64,000 nt of DNA, taken from Streptomyces rubrogriseus. GTDB taxonomy: Bacteria; Actinomycetota; Actinomycetes; Streptomycetales; Streptomycetaceae. Below are positions 44,045 to 52,763 of the stretch, in pieces. The notes under the pieces are model-generated. The model ran no database searches. It was not told where the DNA came from and saw nothing but the letters and a program-made list of their open reading frames with translations. Location of the stretch: positions 4,464,001 to 4,528,000 of the forward strand of contig NZ_CP116256.1 of assembly GCF_027947575.1 (NCBI RefSeq), read 5' to 3'. Position numbers and translations under genes: made by a program. Each line of letters starts with the position of its first letter. Positions within the stretch are counted from its first letter, which is position 1.

Positions 44045-44976
44045 ACGACTTCCTGCTCTGGGCCGTCGCCCTCGGACCGGCTCTGCTGGCCGAGGGCCTG
44101 CTGGCACGCTACGAGGTGCTGGCCTACGGCGCCGGCTGGCGTGCCCCGGTCACCGAACTGCCGGAGGGGGTGCCGTACGCGCGGGGTGCCGACCCGGACC
44201 GCCCTCCGGACGCCTATCTCGTCTATCTGGACGGGATCGGCAAGCGTCGCGTCCGGGACAGCCGCGACGGCGGCCAGTTGGTCAGGGCCGTGCTGGCCGG
44301 TGCGCCGGAACTGCGAGTGTTGGGCCAGGTGCAGCCCTACTCCCCGCTGGCCGACCCGCTCGCCGACCGGCCGGTGTGGTCGTGGTTGCGCCGCCGCGTG
44401 GGGCTGGTGCTCTTCCTGCACAACGTGATGCAGATCTTCGTGGCCGCCGACCGCCGCTACCGACCGCTGTACAACAGGGCCGTCGGTTCGCAGATCGCCA
44501 CCCAGCTGCGACTGGCCGGCTACCGGCCCGGCAGCGGCATCCCTGTCGTCCTGCTGAGCTACAGCGGCGGTGCGCAGGTGGCCACCGGCGCCGTCGACGA
44601 ACTGTGCAAGCGGCTCGGCTGCCCCCTGCTGCTCATCATGTTCGGCGGCTTCCACAACGGTGCCAACGACCTCACGCGCGCCGACCACGTGCATCGGCTC
44701 ACCGGCTCCGGTGACCGGATCGAGCGGGTGGGTACCTGGATGTTCCCGCAGCGCTGGCCGCTGTTCCGGGGCAGCGGTTGGAACCGGGCCGCCCGCGGGG
44801 GCAAGGTCACGGTGCACCGGTTCGATCCGGCCACCCACGTGGGACCGCGCAGTTACATCAGCCGGAGCGCTCTGCTGCCCGACGGCCGCACCCATCTGGC
44901 GCGCACCGCCGACACGGTGGTGGAGCTGATCCGCGACCACTGCCGGAGCGATGCCGGAGAGGGTCCGCGGCCCTGA
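44041..44976 (+). CDS. Membrane-anchored alpha/beta-hydrolase-like protein
   Basis: The 311-residue product has an N-terminal hydrophobic helix (FLLWAVALGPALLAEGLLAR) and a predicted alpha/beta-hydrolase core with the elbow VVLLSYSGGAQVATGAVDEL (SxSGG, a nucleophile-elbow variant) and a late His in FDPATHVGPRSYIS. The central FLHNVMQIFVAADRRYRPLY segment is distinctive and unfamiliar. It is the last gene of the overlapping operon (ATGA overlap at 44041). It is probably a lipase/esterase or acyltransferase acting with the patatin-like enzyme; the precise function is unknown. Confidence 0.8.
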   Translation: MNDFLLWAVALGPALLAEGLLARYEVLAYGAGWRAPVTELPEGVPYARGADPDRPPDAYLVYLDGIGKRRVRDSRDGGQLVRAVLAGAPELRVLGQVQPYSPLADPLADRPVWSWLRRRVGLVLFLHNVMQIFVAADRRYRPLYNRAVGSQIATQLRLAGYRPGSGIPVVLLSYSGGAQVATGAVDELCKRLGCPLLLIMFGGFHNGANDLTRADHVHRLTGSGDRIERVGTWMFPQRWPLFRGSGWNRAARGGKVTVHRFDPATHVGPRSYISRSALLPDGRTHLARTADTVVELIRDHCRSDAGEGPRP

Positions 44977-45065
44977 CGGTCCAAGCCCTCGGTGCGGTAC
45001 TCACCCAGGGGCTCGCCGACATGACGCCGACCATGGGTAGTGCCCGGTCGACGCCGCAACACGAC

Positions 45066-45101
45066 GCCACACCAACGGGTGGAACACACCGTTGGCGTGG
45101 C
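45066..45101. terminator. Bidirectional terminator between convergent genes
   Basis: GCCAC-A-CCAACGG and CCGTTGG-C-GTGGC form a 12-bp stem with one mismatch and a ten-base loop. It lies between the operon ending at 44976 (plus) and the nitroreductase gene ending at 45261 (minus), so it can serve both. Confidence 0.65.
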
Positions 45102-45260
45102 CATGAAGTACCGGCGGCGCGCGCCGGGGCTCGGCGCCAGCCGAATGGACCGGGTTGGCGTTCGCCAGACGGATACGTCACACCGCCCGGGTCGGACGCT
45201 TGGGCCCACCGCGTGCGCGTCGGCGGGAAACGGCGCTCAGAGCTCCGGAAGGAAGGAGTC

Positions 45261-45929
45261 TCACGGGCCGTCGATGAAGGTGACCGTCTCCTCCAAGGCA
45301 GCCCGGCCCGTGCGGGCGGGATTCGCCGCGGGGTCCTCGTAGCCGATCGACATGCCGCAGTAGAGCACCAGGTCGTGCGGCGGCGCCACGGTCTCCGCAA
45401 CAGTGCGGTGGAACTTCGCCCACGCCATCTGTGTGCAGCTGTGCAGGCCTTCCTCGCGCAGTAGCAGCATCACATTTTGCAGGAACATGCCAACATCGGA
45501 CCATTGGGGACGCCCCAGGTCGCGGTCGATGTAGCAGAACAGCGCGGCGGGCGCCCCGAAGCACTGCCAGTTGCCCGACGCGGCCCGCTGGCGCGCCTCC
45601 GTATCCTCGCGCGCGATACCGAGGGCACCGTAGCGCTGCTCACCGAAGGCGGACCGCCGCTCGCTGTACGGCGACTTCAGCTGCTGCGGGTACTGCTCGT
45701 ACTCCGGCTCATCGAAGGGGTCGCCGGCGGCAAGGCGAGCCCCGGTGCGCTTCTTCAGCGCCTCCAGTGGACCGCCGCTGAGCACGAACGCGCGCCAGGG
45801 CTGGAGGTTCGACCCGGAGGGCGCCCAGGCGGCGGCGGACAGCACGCGCTTGAGCACTTCTCGGGGGACGGGCCGGCCGGAGAAGCGGCGGACCGATCGT
45901 CGGCTCTTGACCGCCTCGTAGACATCCAT
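45261..45929 (-). CDS. Nitroreductase family FMN oxidoreductase
   Basis: The 222-residue protein has the nitroreductase signature start VYEAVKSRRSVRRFSGRPVP, SAAAWAPSGSNLQPWRAFVL and the late VLYCGMSIGYEDPAANPART. It is a homodimeric flavoprotein that reduces nitro compounds, quinones or other electrophiles with NAD(P)H. It is divergent from the azoreductase at 46069 and near a MarR gene, forming a small redox/detoxification module. Length is normal. Confidence 0.92.
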   Translation of the reverse strand: MDVYEAVKSRRSVRRFSGRPVPREVLKRVLSAAAWAPSGSNLQPWRAFVLSGGPLEALKKRTGARLAAGDPFDEPEYEQYPQQLKSPYSERRSAFGEQRYGALGIAREDTEARQRAASGNWQCFGAPAALFCYIDRDLGRPQWSDVGMFLQNVMLLLREEGLHSCTQMAWAKFHRTVAETVAPPHDLVLYCGMSIGYEDPAANPARTGRAALEETVTFIDGP

Positions 45930-45962
45930 GAAGTCACATCTCCCTAGTCGTTCATGATCATC

Positions 45963-45976
45963 GTCGCGATTGCGAC
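45963..45976. promoter_or_regulatory. Palindrome in the nitroreductase/azoreductase divergent region
   Basis: GTCGCGATTGCGAC has five-base perfect arms (GTCGC/GCGAC) around GATT. It lies 34 bases upstream of the nitroreductase start. A TATAACTAGATGTCGA stretch further right (around 46001-46016) may include the azoreductase promoter. The nearby MarR protein is the natural candidate to bind here. Confidence 0.4.
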
Positions 45977-46068
45977 AGTATCATTCGCGACCATCTCGTG
46001 TATAACTAGATGTCGAGTCCGCCCAGCGCCCGGCCGCTGGGCGCCGTACCACTGTCTGGAGAACCCCC

Positions 46069-46731
46069 ATGGCCACGCTTCTGCACATCGACTCGTCCGT
46101 GTTCCCGGCCGGGGCGTCCGCGTCCCGGGCCGTCACGGCCGTGTTCCGTCGAACCTGGGAGGAGCAGCACCCGGAGGGCACGGTGATCTACCGCGACCTC
46201 GCCGCCGCCCCGGTCCCGCACATCACCGCGGACGCGTGGTCCGCCGGTTACGCCGACCCGTCCGAGCGCACCGCGCGCCAGTCCACCGCGTTCGCCGCAC
46301 GCCTGGAGCTCATCGAGGAGTTGGAGCGGGCGGACGCCATCCTGATCGGGGCCCCGATGTACAACTACACGGTCCCATCCACCCTGAAGGCGTGGCTGGA
46401 CAGCGTGCTCCTGCTCGGACGCACGGCCGGCGAGTCGCCCTCCGCGCAGGGCACCCCCGCCGTGGTGGTCGCCAGCCGCGGCGGCTCCTACGCGCCGGGC
46501 ACCCCGCGCGAGAACTTCGAGTTCGTGCAGAACTACCTGGAGGCCGTCCTCCGAAGCACCCTCGGGCTGGATCTGGAGTTCATCGTCCCGGAACTCACCA
46601 TGGCCCCGCGCAATCCGGCCATGTCCGAACTGACGCTGCTCTTCGAGGCCTCGCGGGAGCGCGCCCACACTGACGCGGTCACCAAGGCGAAGGAACTCAC
46701 CGAGCGCCTCACCGCGGACGACGGCAAGTGA
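46069..46731 (+). CDS. azoR: FMN-dependent NADH-azoreductase / quinone reductase (second copy)
   Basis: The 220-residue protein has the AzoR features LLHIDSSVFPAGASASRAVT (first strand and FMN phosphate loop), ILIGAPMYNYTVPSTLKAWL (second flavin loop) and VVVASRGGSYAPGTPRENFE. It reduces quinones or azo compounds using NAD(P)H. It resembles the enzyme at 12949 in fold and length but is clearly a separate lineage (different loop sequences). It is divergent from the nitroreductase gene and convergent with the MarR gene. Confidence 0.92.
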   Translation: MATLLHIDSSVFPAGASASRAVTAVFRRTWEEQHPEGTVIYRDLAAAPVPHITADAWSAGYADPSERTARQSTAFAARLELIEELERADAILIGAPMYNYTVPSTLKAWLDSVLLLGRTAGESPSAQGTPAVVVASRGGSYAPGTPRENFEFVQNYLEAVLRSTLGLDLEFIVPELTMAPRNPAMSELTLLFEASRERAHTDAVTKAKELTERLTADDGK

Positions 46732-46766
46732 CGCGCGGTTGACCCACCCGAAGGAGAAAGGAATGT

Positions 46767-47252
46767 CTAGGCCTCGCGGCTGCCCGGATGCGCGAGGCTG
46801 GTCAGCAGACGCATCAGTTGCTCGGAGCCGTCAGGTCCCAGGTCGGCGACCAGCCCTTCGGCCAGCGGCTCCGCCGCGACATGGGCCGCGTCGAAGAGCT
46901 CCAGCCCCTCCGGGGTGATCTCCACTGCCCGTGCCCGGCGGTCCCCGGGGACGGGCCTGCGCACGGCGAGGTTCCTGCGTTCCAGATCGTCTACGACCCG
47001 CATGATCCCCGCCTTGTCCGTCCCCGTCTCCGCCGCCAAGTCGCGCTGCACCGTGGGGCCGCGGTCGACGAGCACGATCAGCACCGCGAAGTGCCGCAAC
47101 TCGATCCCGAGAGGCCGCAGCGCCTCCGACATCACCCCCGCCGCGCGCCAGTGCGCCCGGCGCAGGAGCAGTCCCAGGGCGAACGGCGAAGCGTCTCCGG
47201 GGCGGTCGCTCGCACGCGACGCGGCGTCTCGGGAGGAAGCATGAGCGGCCAT
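46767..47252 (-). CDS. MarR-family transcriptional regulator
   Basis: From ATG 47252 the product is 161 residues. It has the MarR winged helix: LRHFAVLIVLVDRGPTVQRD, AAETGTDKAGIMRVVDDLER and the wing RRPVPGDRRARAVEITPEG. It is expected to dimerise and respond to phenolic or oxidising ligands. It lies convergent to the azoreductase and probably regulates the nitroreductase/azoreductase promoter region. An extension to 47294 is open but lacks a ribosome site. Confidence 0.9.
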   Translation of the reverse strand: MAAHASSRDAASRASDRPGDASPFALGLLLRRAHWRAAGVMSEALRPLGIELRHFAVLIVLVDRGPTVQRDLAAETGTDKAGIMRVVDDLERRNLAVRRPVPGDRRARAVEITPEGLELFDAAHVAAEPLAEGLVADLGPDGSEQLMRLLTSLAHPGSREA

Positions 47253-47371
47253 GACGGCATCATACCGCCGCCGAGTCGCCCGATACCGTTTCACATGAGA
47301 CAGTCGTCCGGCCCCTCCCCCGTGCCGAGAACAGAAGGGAAGCGGGCATCCACTCTCGCCTGGCCGGCCTT

Positions 47372-48198
47372 AGAGGTCGTTTTCACCTGCGCTGCCCGCC
47401 TATCAGGCGGGCGGGATTGCGGATGAGGCGGAAGGAGACGAATCCTGTCTCATCCCAGGATGCCTGGTCTCCGCGGTCGTGTGTGCGTCGACTGCCGCCG
47501 CTGTGCACCTGGGCGCACTCCGCCCGCAGCGGTACGTCGGAAGCATGGTGAAACGACGTCCGTATCCGAGTGATCTGTCCGATGCCCGTTGGGAGTGATC
47601 GAGCCGGTCCTTGCGAAGGGCGGGAAGGCGGCCTTCAGCGTGTGATCGACGCCCAGAGCGTGAAGACCTCGACCGGCGTCCCGGCATCCGGTCAGGGCAT
47701 CGACGCGGGCAAAAAGATCGTTGGCAGGAAACGGAGCATCGTCACCGACACGCTCGGCCTTCTCCTCGCCGTGCTGGTCACCGCGGCGAGCGTGCAGGAC
47801 TCCATCGCCGGCGCCCGGCTCCTGGATCACGTCACCGCCGACCACCCCGGGATCCGCAAGGTCAGGGTCGACGGCGGCTACCGTCAGCACCTCGTCGAGC
47901 ACGCCGCCACCTTGGGCATCGACATGGAAATCACCGCTCGCAAGCCCGGGACCAGGCGTTTCACCCCGATTCCGAAACGGTGGACGGTCGAGCGGACGTA
48001 CGGCTGACTCATGCTCCACCGCCGCCTCGCGCGTGACTACGAAACCCTTCCCAGCCGCTCCGAAGCCGTGACCCACATCGCCATGACCGACCTCATGGCC
48101 CGCCGCCTCACCGGCGAGAACACCATCTCCTGACGCGACCTGATGAAGGCCACAAAACAACCGACTACGGGATGAAACATCGGGCGAAGACGACCTCT
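47372..48198 (+). mobile_element. Internally deleted IS5-family insertion sequence with terminal inverted repeats
   Basis: Left end AGAGGTCGTTTTCACCTG (47372-47389) and right end, read inward, AGAGGTCGTCTTCGCCCG (48198-48181) match at 14 of 18 positions. Between them is one IS5-type transposase relic. A small hairpin, CCCGCCTATCAGGCGGG, sits at 47395-47411 just inside the left end. The flanks are TT on the left and CA on the right, with no clear target duplication. Confidence 0.75.
47545..48133 (+). pseudogene. IS5-family transposase with internal deletion and stop
   Basis: The gene starts normally (ATG 47545, MVKRRPYPSDLSDARWE), then jumps after about 50 bases to the second half: VIDAQSVKTSTGVPASGQGI, DAGKKIVGRKRSIVTDTLGL, RKVRVDGGYRQHLVEHAATL and PIPKRWTVERTYG. 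About 90-100 codons including the first catalytic Asp region are lost. A TGA at 48004-48006 replaces an expected Trp, after which LMLHRRLARDYETLPSRSEA continues to a natural end near 48133. Confidence 0.85.
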
Positions 48199-48225
48199 CA
48201 GCGGCTGCACAGGCGGTGGTGCCTG

Positions 48226-48393
48226 TCATAGACCTCCGCCATTGAGAATGTATTCAATGGAACTTTGCACGTTTCCGTCGGTTTCGATCAATGCCTTCAG
48301 GTTTTGCGTCTGGTTTGTAAAGCCCATGCCCTGGAGCTGCTCGAGCTGCTTCGCGAACTTCTTTTCGTAGTCGTCCGATTGCGTGTCAGGCAT
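48226..48393 (-). CDS. 55-residue protein with a UBA-like (ubiquitin-associated) domain
   Basis: This short gene starts at ATG 48393 with AGGAG seven bases upstream and stops at 48226. Nearly the whole product is one UBA-like three-helix bundle: [19 protein letters not shown], then [20 protein letters not shown], then GGGL. The MGF loop, the ALxxTxGNVxxxIxxIL pattern and overall length match UBA domains of ubiquilin/Dsk2-type eukaryotic proteins. Codon use is clearly less GC-rich than in its neighbours, suggesting recent transfer. It lies between the defective IS and the DinB gene. A role in ubiquitin-like or host-directed binding is only inferred. Confidence 0.8.
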   Translation of the reverse strand: MPDTQSDDYEKKFAKQLEQLQGMGFTNQTQNLKALIETDGNVQSSIEYILNGGGL

Positions 48394-48562
48394 ACCCACT
48401 CCTGGTTATGGATTGGCTCGACGGTCACCGAGTGATGCCGCAATGATCACAGTTTGGACCCATTCCACCAATCTCGATGGCGGTCTTTCACCCGTAAGGA
48501 GGCGGACCGGCTCGCGAGCGAAGACGGTCATGGTCCAAGGCTGCCGCTGCCAGGGTGTGCTC

Positions 48563-49090
48563 ATGAATACGACACCGGATGGACGGCCGATCCCGCCCGC
48601 GCATGCCGACGAGCGCGCCATGTTGGAAGCATGGCTGGACTTTCACCGTGCGACTCTGGCCCTGAAGTGTTCGGGCCTGAAAGATGATCAATTACGGCGG
48701 GCTGCGGCGTCACCGTCGTCGATGACGCTGCTCGGTCTCGTTCAGCACATGGCCGAGGTGGAGCGCAACTGGTTCCAGCGTGTGTTCGCAGGTCTGACCG
48801 TGTCGCCTGTCTTCGCGGAGGGCAACCCCGACGGCTTCGCCCTTCAGCCGGAACGAGGAATCGACGAGGCGAAGGCTGCCTGGCAAGCGGAGGTCGCCCG
48901 AGGGCGCGAGCTGATCGCTGACGCATCGCTGGACGACTCCGGTCACCTATCCGAGCAGGAAGCGGGTCACGTCGGCGATCAGGGAGTGTCCCTGCGCTGG
49001 ATCATGGTGCACATGATCGAGGAATACGCACGTCACAACGGTCATGCCGACTTTATCCGCGAGCAGGTTGACGGAGTCACCGGCGCGTGA
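48563..49090 (+). CDS. DinB-family (DUF664) thiol-dependent enzyme-like protein
   Basis: The 175-residue product starts at ATG 48563. It is a four-helix DinB/DUF664 protein with the metal-binding His pattern: [20 protein letters not shown] in the second helix and [20 protein letters not shown] in the last. Such proteins act as mycothiol-dependent transferases or isomerases or as uncharacterised metalloenzymes in actinomycetes. Length is normal and all expected His are present. It is monocistronic; upstream in-frame codons to 48383 are not supported. Confidence 0.9.
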   Translation: MNTTPDGRPIPPAHADERAMLEAWLDFHRATLALKCSGLKDDQLRRAAASPSSMTLLGLVQHMAEVERNWFQRVFAGLTVSPVFAEGNPDGFALQPERGIDEAKAAWQAEVARGRELIADASLDDSGHLSEQEAGHVGDQGVSLRWIMVHMIEEYARHNGHADFIREQVDGVTGA

Positions 49091-49221
49091 GACGTGCTGG
49101 CGCGGTCGAAAGGACCGCGCCAGCATTCGGCACTCCCTACCAGCCCGCGGCGGCCTGCTCGGCCAGGGCGTCGACACGGCCGTAGCAGGCGATCGTCTTG
49201 GACAGCTGCCTCTCCTCAGCA

Positions 49222-49485
49222 GCCTCCAGCCGAGGATGAGAAGCCGGAGCCGCGCCGCACGCAGGCCGACAAGTGGGCGATGCACTGCGAGGCCGCCCGC
49301 CAGTTCTACGAGCGCGAGGGGCACCAACCAGGTCCCCAGGAAGCTCGTCGAGCGGACCGTCGGCGAGGGCCAGGAGGAGCGGGTGCACAAGCTGAGGGCC
49401 TGGATCGGGAATCAGCGCAGCCGGGCGGCGGCTCTGACGGAGCGGATGGAGCTGCTGTCCGCGAGCGGGATGCGGTGGTCGTGAT
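49222..49485 (+). pseudogene. C-terminal helicase-associated domain fragment
   Basis: Across two frames the plus strand encodes EPRRTQADKWAMHCEAARQF, YEREGHQ, then PRKLVERTVGEGQEERVHKL and RAWIGNQRSRAAALTERMEL, ending LLSASGMRWS. This is one helicase-associated repeat, normally found at the C-terminus of large actinobacterial DEAD/DEAH helicases. The upstream helicase is missing and one frameshift is needed near 49330. The N-terminal counterpart relic is at 11560-11757. Confidence 0.7.
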
Positions 49486-49826
49486 GGGCGTCGTCGTCAC
49501 CGCGGGCCGCCGCACTCGCGGCCGACTGTCTGCTCGGGGCCGCTGCGACCGTGGCAGCGGCTGAGAGACTGGGCGGCCGACCATGTCCGCTTCACCGGGA
49601 CGTGAGCCCCGGCCAGCACGTCGCCGACGCGTACGGCCGGGAGCTGGCCCGCATCAGCCACCGCGCGTACTCGCACCCGCGTTCCCGCCGTCGCACCCCG
49701 GTACTTCCGTTTGTCCTGATGCGTGCCCGTACGACTTTCGAAGGGCTCTGGCGTGTCGGTGAATGAGCGCAATGGGACCGGCAGAAGATCGCTTCAAGAT
49801 CCAGAACCTGGTTGAGGGAGTGGCCG
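49486..49826. other. Gap before the DUF2589 cluster
   Basis: Short ORFs exist on both strands but have no recognisable products. The right end should hold the promoter of the DUF2589 cluster. No strong repeats or terminators were seen. Confidence 0.4.
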
Positions 49827-50561
49827 ATGGCGGAGACGAAGAAGACGAGTCCGACGAGGAAGAAGACGGCGGCGGCGAAGGCGCCGGCCAGGAAGCCGGC
49901 TCCGGGCGGGTCCGGCCGCGCGGGCTCCAGGGCGTCCGTACCGGACGCCCCGCTCATGCAGGATGTGCCGCTCGCGCCGGGCCCGGGCGACACGTCCAAG
50001 CCGGTCGATCTGGGGGCGGAGCTGTCGCTGCCGTTCGAGCAGATCATCGGCGGACCGCTGCAGGGGGTCATCCGGTCCAGCGCGCTGGCCGCGAACGAGA
50101 CCGCGCAGTTCATCAACAACGTCGGCTTCGACGAGAACAAGCGCGCCAGAACCGTGGCGTTCTCCTACACCTCGTTGGAGCCCGAGGCAGCCGACACCAC
50201 CTCCAAGCAGAAGAAGATGGTGACGCAGGTCGAGGTGCCCCTCCTCGCGGTCGTGCCGATCCCCTATCTGCAGCTCTCCAAGGTGACACTCGACTTCAAT
50301 GTGAAGATCGATTCGGTCTCGACCAAAAAGAGCGAGCAGAAAATCGGAGGCGAGGCGTCGGCGAGTGGCGGCTTCTGGGGCATCTCGGCCTCGGTCAAGG
50401 CCAGCTACGACTCGAGCAGTTCGAGTTCGGACACGGTCAGCCGGAGTGCGTCGATGTCAGTCCATGTGGAGGCTGAGCAAGGGCCGATGCCGGGCGGCAT
50501 GGAGAAGATCCTGTCGATGCTGACCGACAATGCCGTCACCGTCCAGCAGAAAAGCGCATAG
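49827..50561 (+). CDS. DUF2589 domain protein, first gene of a four-gene cluster
   Basis: From ATG 49827 (GAGGGAG upstream) the product is 244 residues. Residues 1-40 are a Lys/Ala/Pro-rich disordered leader. Then comes a DUF2589-type domain: ELSLPFEQIIGGPLQGVIRS, AANETAQFINNVGF and the hallmark VEVPLLAVVPIPYLQLSKVT followed by LDFNVKIDSVS. A Ser-rich loop (YDSSSSSSDTVSRSAS) precedes the last strand. DUF2589 has no established function. No signal peptide. It heads the cluster with three downstream genes in the same direction, although a 256-base gap separates it from the next one. Confidence 0.85.
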   Translation: MAETKKTSPTRKKTAAAKAPARKPAPGGSGRAGSRASVPDAPLMQDVPLAPGPGDTSKPVDLGAELSLPFEQIIGGPLQGVIRSSALAANETAQFINNVGFDENKRARTVAFSYTSLEPEAADTTSKQKKMVTQVEVPLLAVVPIPYLQLSKVTLDFNVKIDSVSTKKSEQKIGGEASASGGFWGISASVKASYDSSSSSSDTVSRSASMSVHVEAEQGPMPGGMEKILSMLTDNAVTVQQKSA

Positions 50562-50817
50562 ACGAACTGACGGACTGTGACGCCGGATCCTCATGGATTC
50601 GTCTGCGGACATCCGGGTGCGGCACTGAATCGTCCCTGTTCCAGTGCCGTCCCCGGCCGCAGACCGTATCCGGACCCCGCGTCGCGCATGAGGTTTTTTG
50701 CCTGCCATGCCCGGCCCGCTCCTCGCCTGCCCCCGCGTTCGGATGGCTCGCGATTGCCGGGGCGCTGTTCATCGGCGAAGAGGGCATGATCCGGGGCTTT
50801 ACCAACCAGGGAGTATT

Positions 50818-51177
50818 ATGAGTGAGTTGACGATGCGTGACCTGCTGCAGGGCCTGCAGTGGGCCGTGGCCGAAGCCGACCAGGCGGTGCGCGCGGCCCA
50901 GGAGCCGGACAGCGACTGTGTGGGAATCCAGCCGCAGATGGCCATTGACGATGTTTCCTTCACCCTCTCCTTCGTGACTGAGCAGGTCGCTCCGTCCACT
51001 CCCGCTTCCGGCCAGGTCAGGGAAGACATCCGTATCGCCGTGGACCAGCAGGCCCTCGCCGACGCCAAGCACGTGCACGAGGTCAGGTTCACCGTGAGCA
51101 ACCGGCCGGTGGAACGGCTCGAGGCCAACGGCCGATATCACATCGTCCCCGCAGGATCTGCGGGGGACCAGCGATGA
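50818..51177 (+). CDS. Small helix-plus-strand protein of the DUF2589 cluster
   Basis: The 119-residue product starts at ATG 50818 (AGGGAG five bases upstream). An N-terminal amphipathic helix (MRDLLQGLQWAVAEADQAVR) is followed by a beta-rich part (IQPQMAIDDVSFTLSFVTEQ; VHEVRFTVSNRPVERL). This helix-then-strands layout mirrors the general form of the neighbouring DUF2589 domains and of the trypco2 protein at 63434, but no family can be assigned. Its stop overlaps the next start (ATGA), indicating coupled translation. Confidence 0.75.
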   Translation: MSELTMRDLLQGLQWAVAEADQAVRAAQEPDSDCVGIQPQMAIDDVSFTLSFVTEQVAPSTPASGQVREDIRIAVDQQALADAKHVHEVRFTVSNRPVERLEANGRYHIVPAGSAGDQR

Positions 51178-52763
51178 GCGACGACGACGTCCCGGTCAGC
51201 GCGCTGCTCGGCGCGGCGTACGAGGCGGTGGTCCACGGGCAGGGCCTGGCCGCGCGCGAAGCAGTCGAACTGGTCAAGGACCTGGGATTCGAGAGGAACG
51301 GCACCGCGAAGCCCTTCCGCTTCGCCTACCAGCACACCGAGGCCACGGAAGACGGCCCGCAGGTGCGTACCGTGCACGCCACCGTGCCACTGCTGTCGCT
51401 GATCAACCCGCCATCCATCAGCATCGACAGCGCCAAGATCAGCATGAGCCTGCACCTGATCAGCCAGGACATCGAAACCGGGCCTGCCGAGGCCCCCACC
51501 GCGAGCGGTGAAACGCCGACAGCGGCCAAGATGCCCAAGCTGAAGGGGCGCATTGTCCACCAGTCGGACAAGAACGCTGTCATGACCATCGAGTCCACCC
51601 TCAAGCAGCGCGACCTGCTGGCAAGCAGCCGCCTGTCCCAGTTGCTGGACGCGGCGGTCAGCGACCGCGACACCGTCTGGTACCAGGTCCTGGACCGGGC
51701 GGAGCCGTTCCGCGCAGCCGCCACCGCACTGATCGACACCGTCGCCCAGGACGGCTCCAAGGGCAAAGGCGTGGGGGTACGGGAGTGGCTGCAGCAGTTG
51801 TGGGAGTTGAAGGAGGCTGTCACGGACGCCGTGAGCGCCTTCCGCGACGGGCTGCCAGAGAAGATTCCCCCGCTCCACCAGAGCTGGAACGCCCGGTGCC
51901 AGAAGCTGACCTGGATCGACCGGCACACCGAGCCTGAAACCATCACGCAGCTACGGTGGACGTTCATCGCGACCGCCAGGGACGTGTGGCAAGCCCTCCT
52001 GCCCAGCCCACGAGTCGCCGAATTCGGGCCGCCCACCGTGGAACAACTGCGCGACCGGTTCAAGACCGCCCGTGCTGAACTCGCTGCCACTGTGCCGAGC
52101 CTGACAGATCTGCTTGGAAAGCTAAAACAGCTCGAATCGGACGTCGCGCAAGGCTGCATCGCTCACCAGTACAAGCAGCCGAAGGCCGTCGCCGCAACTC
52201 TGCAGCGCTACAACGCGACCGCTGCGGAGATCCAGAAGATGTGGAAGCTGCAAAGCCGCGAGTGCCGGGCCAAGCAGGACACGCTGGCCGCAGCTGCCAC
52301 GGATGTGTGGGACGCGCTGGCCCGCAAAGTGCCCGACGACTTCCGCACCAAGAGCCGGAGGAGCACCGAAGAGATCAAAGAACTGCTAGACGCGTGCGAC
52401 AGCTTGCTGGACAAGCTCGATCAGCAGGCCAAGAAATTCGTCGCACCCAGTGTGCCCGTCAACCCGTTGGGGTGGCCCCTCGATTACGCCAAAAAAGTAA
52501 GGACGGGGAAAAACACGGAGGATTGGCGAGCCCGGAGATGGAACCCAGACGACCACGCAAGGGAGCTCGGTGAATTCCTCGAAGGGTTCAACAAGAAGGT
52601 CACATTCGTCAACACGACTTGGCGCTCACCGGGTCGCGAAAGTTGGCTCCGGCCGGACACGTGGAACCCCGCCGTTCCGCTCTATAACGAGATGGCCCGT
52701 CAGTTCTGGGCACTCCTCATCGACACCGACCACACGGTCACCAACGTCACCAAGGTCTCGTGA
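51174..52763 (+). CDS. Large protein with N-terminal DUF2589-like domain and long helical region
   Basis: The 529-residue product starts with an ATGA overlap. Residues 1-140 are DUF2589-like: GAAYEAVVHGQGLAAREAVE, LVKDLGFERNGTAKPFRFAY and the VHATVPLLSLINPPSISIDS strand pair equivalent to the LLAxVPIPxL motif, then SAKISMSLHLISQD. Residues 200-480 are long helices, probably coiled coil (LGKLKQLESDVAQGCIAHQY; LDACDSLLDKLDQQAKKFVA). The C-terminal 60 residues are Trp-rich (DWRARRWNPDDHARELGEFL). No known domain beyond DUF2589. It looks like a structural or scaffold component of the cluster. Confidence 0.8.
   Translation: MSDDDVPVSALLGAAYEAVVHGQGLAAREAVELVKDLGFERNGTAKPFRFAYQHTEATEDGPQVRTVHATVPLLSLINPPSISIDSAKISMSLHLISQDIETGPAEAPTASGETPTAAKMPKLKGRIVHQSDKNAVMTIESTLKQRDLLASSRLSQLLDAAVSDRDTVWYQVLDRAEPFRAAATALIDTVAQDGSKGKGVGVREWLQQLWELKEAVTDAVSAFRDGLPEKIPPLHQSWNARCQKLTWIDRHTEPETITQLRWTFIATARDVWQALLPSPRVAEFGPPTVEQLRDRFKTARAELAATVPSLTDLLGKLKQLESDVAQGCIAHQYKQPKAVAATLQRYNATAAEIQKMWKLQSRECRAKQDTLAAAATDVWDALARKVPDDFRTKSRRSTEEIKELLDACDSLLDKLDQQAKKFVAPSVPVNPLGWPLDYAKKVRTGKNTEDWRARRWNPDDHARELGEFLEGFNKKVTFVNTTWRSPGRESWLRPDTWNPAVPLYNEMARQFWALLIDTDHTVTNVTKVS

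Noticed and set aside
43366..44940. 524-codon minus frame opposite the operon
   Set aside because: Antisense shadow of the glycosyltransferase, membrane and hydrolase genes.
50680..50821. Short frame reading AFGWLAIAGALFIGEEGM that ends in ATGA before the second cluster gene
   Set aside because: It looks like a membrane helix and its stop overlaps the next start, but no start codon or ribosome site is visible upstream in frame; left as an unsupported possibility.
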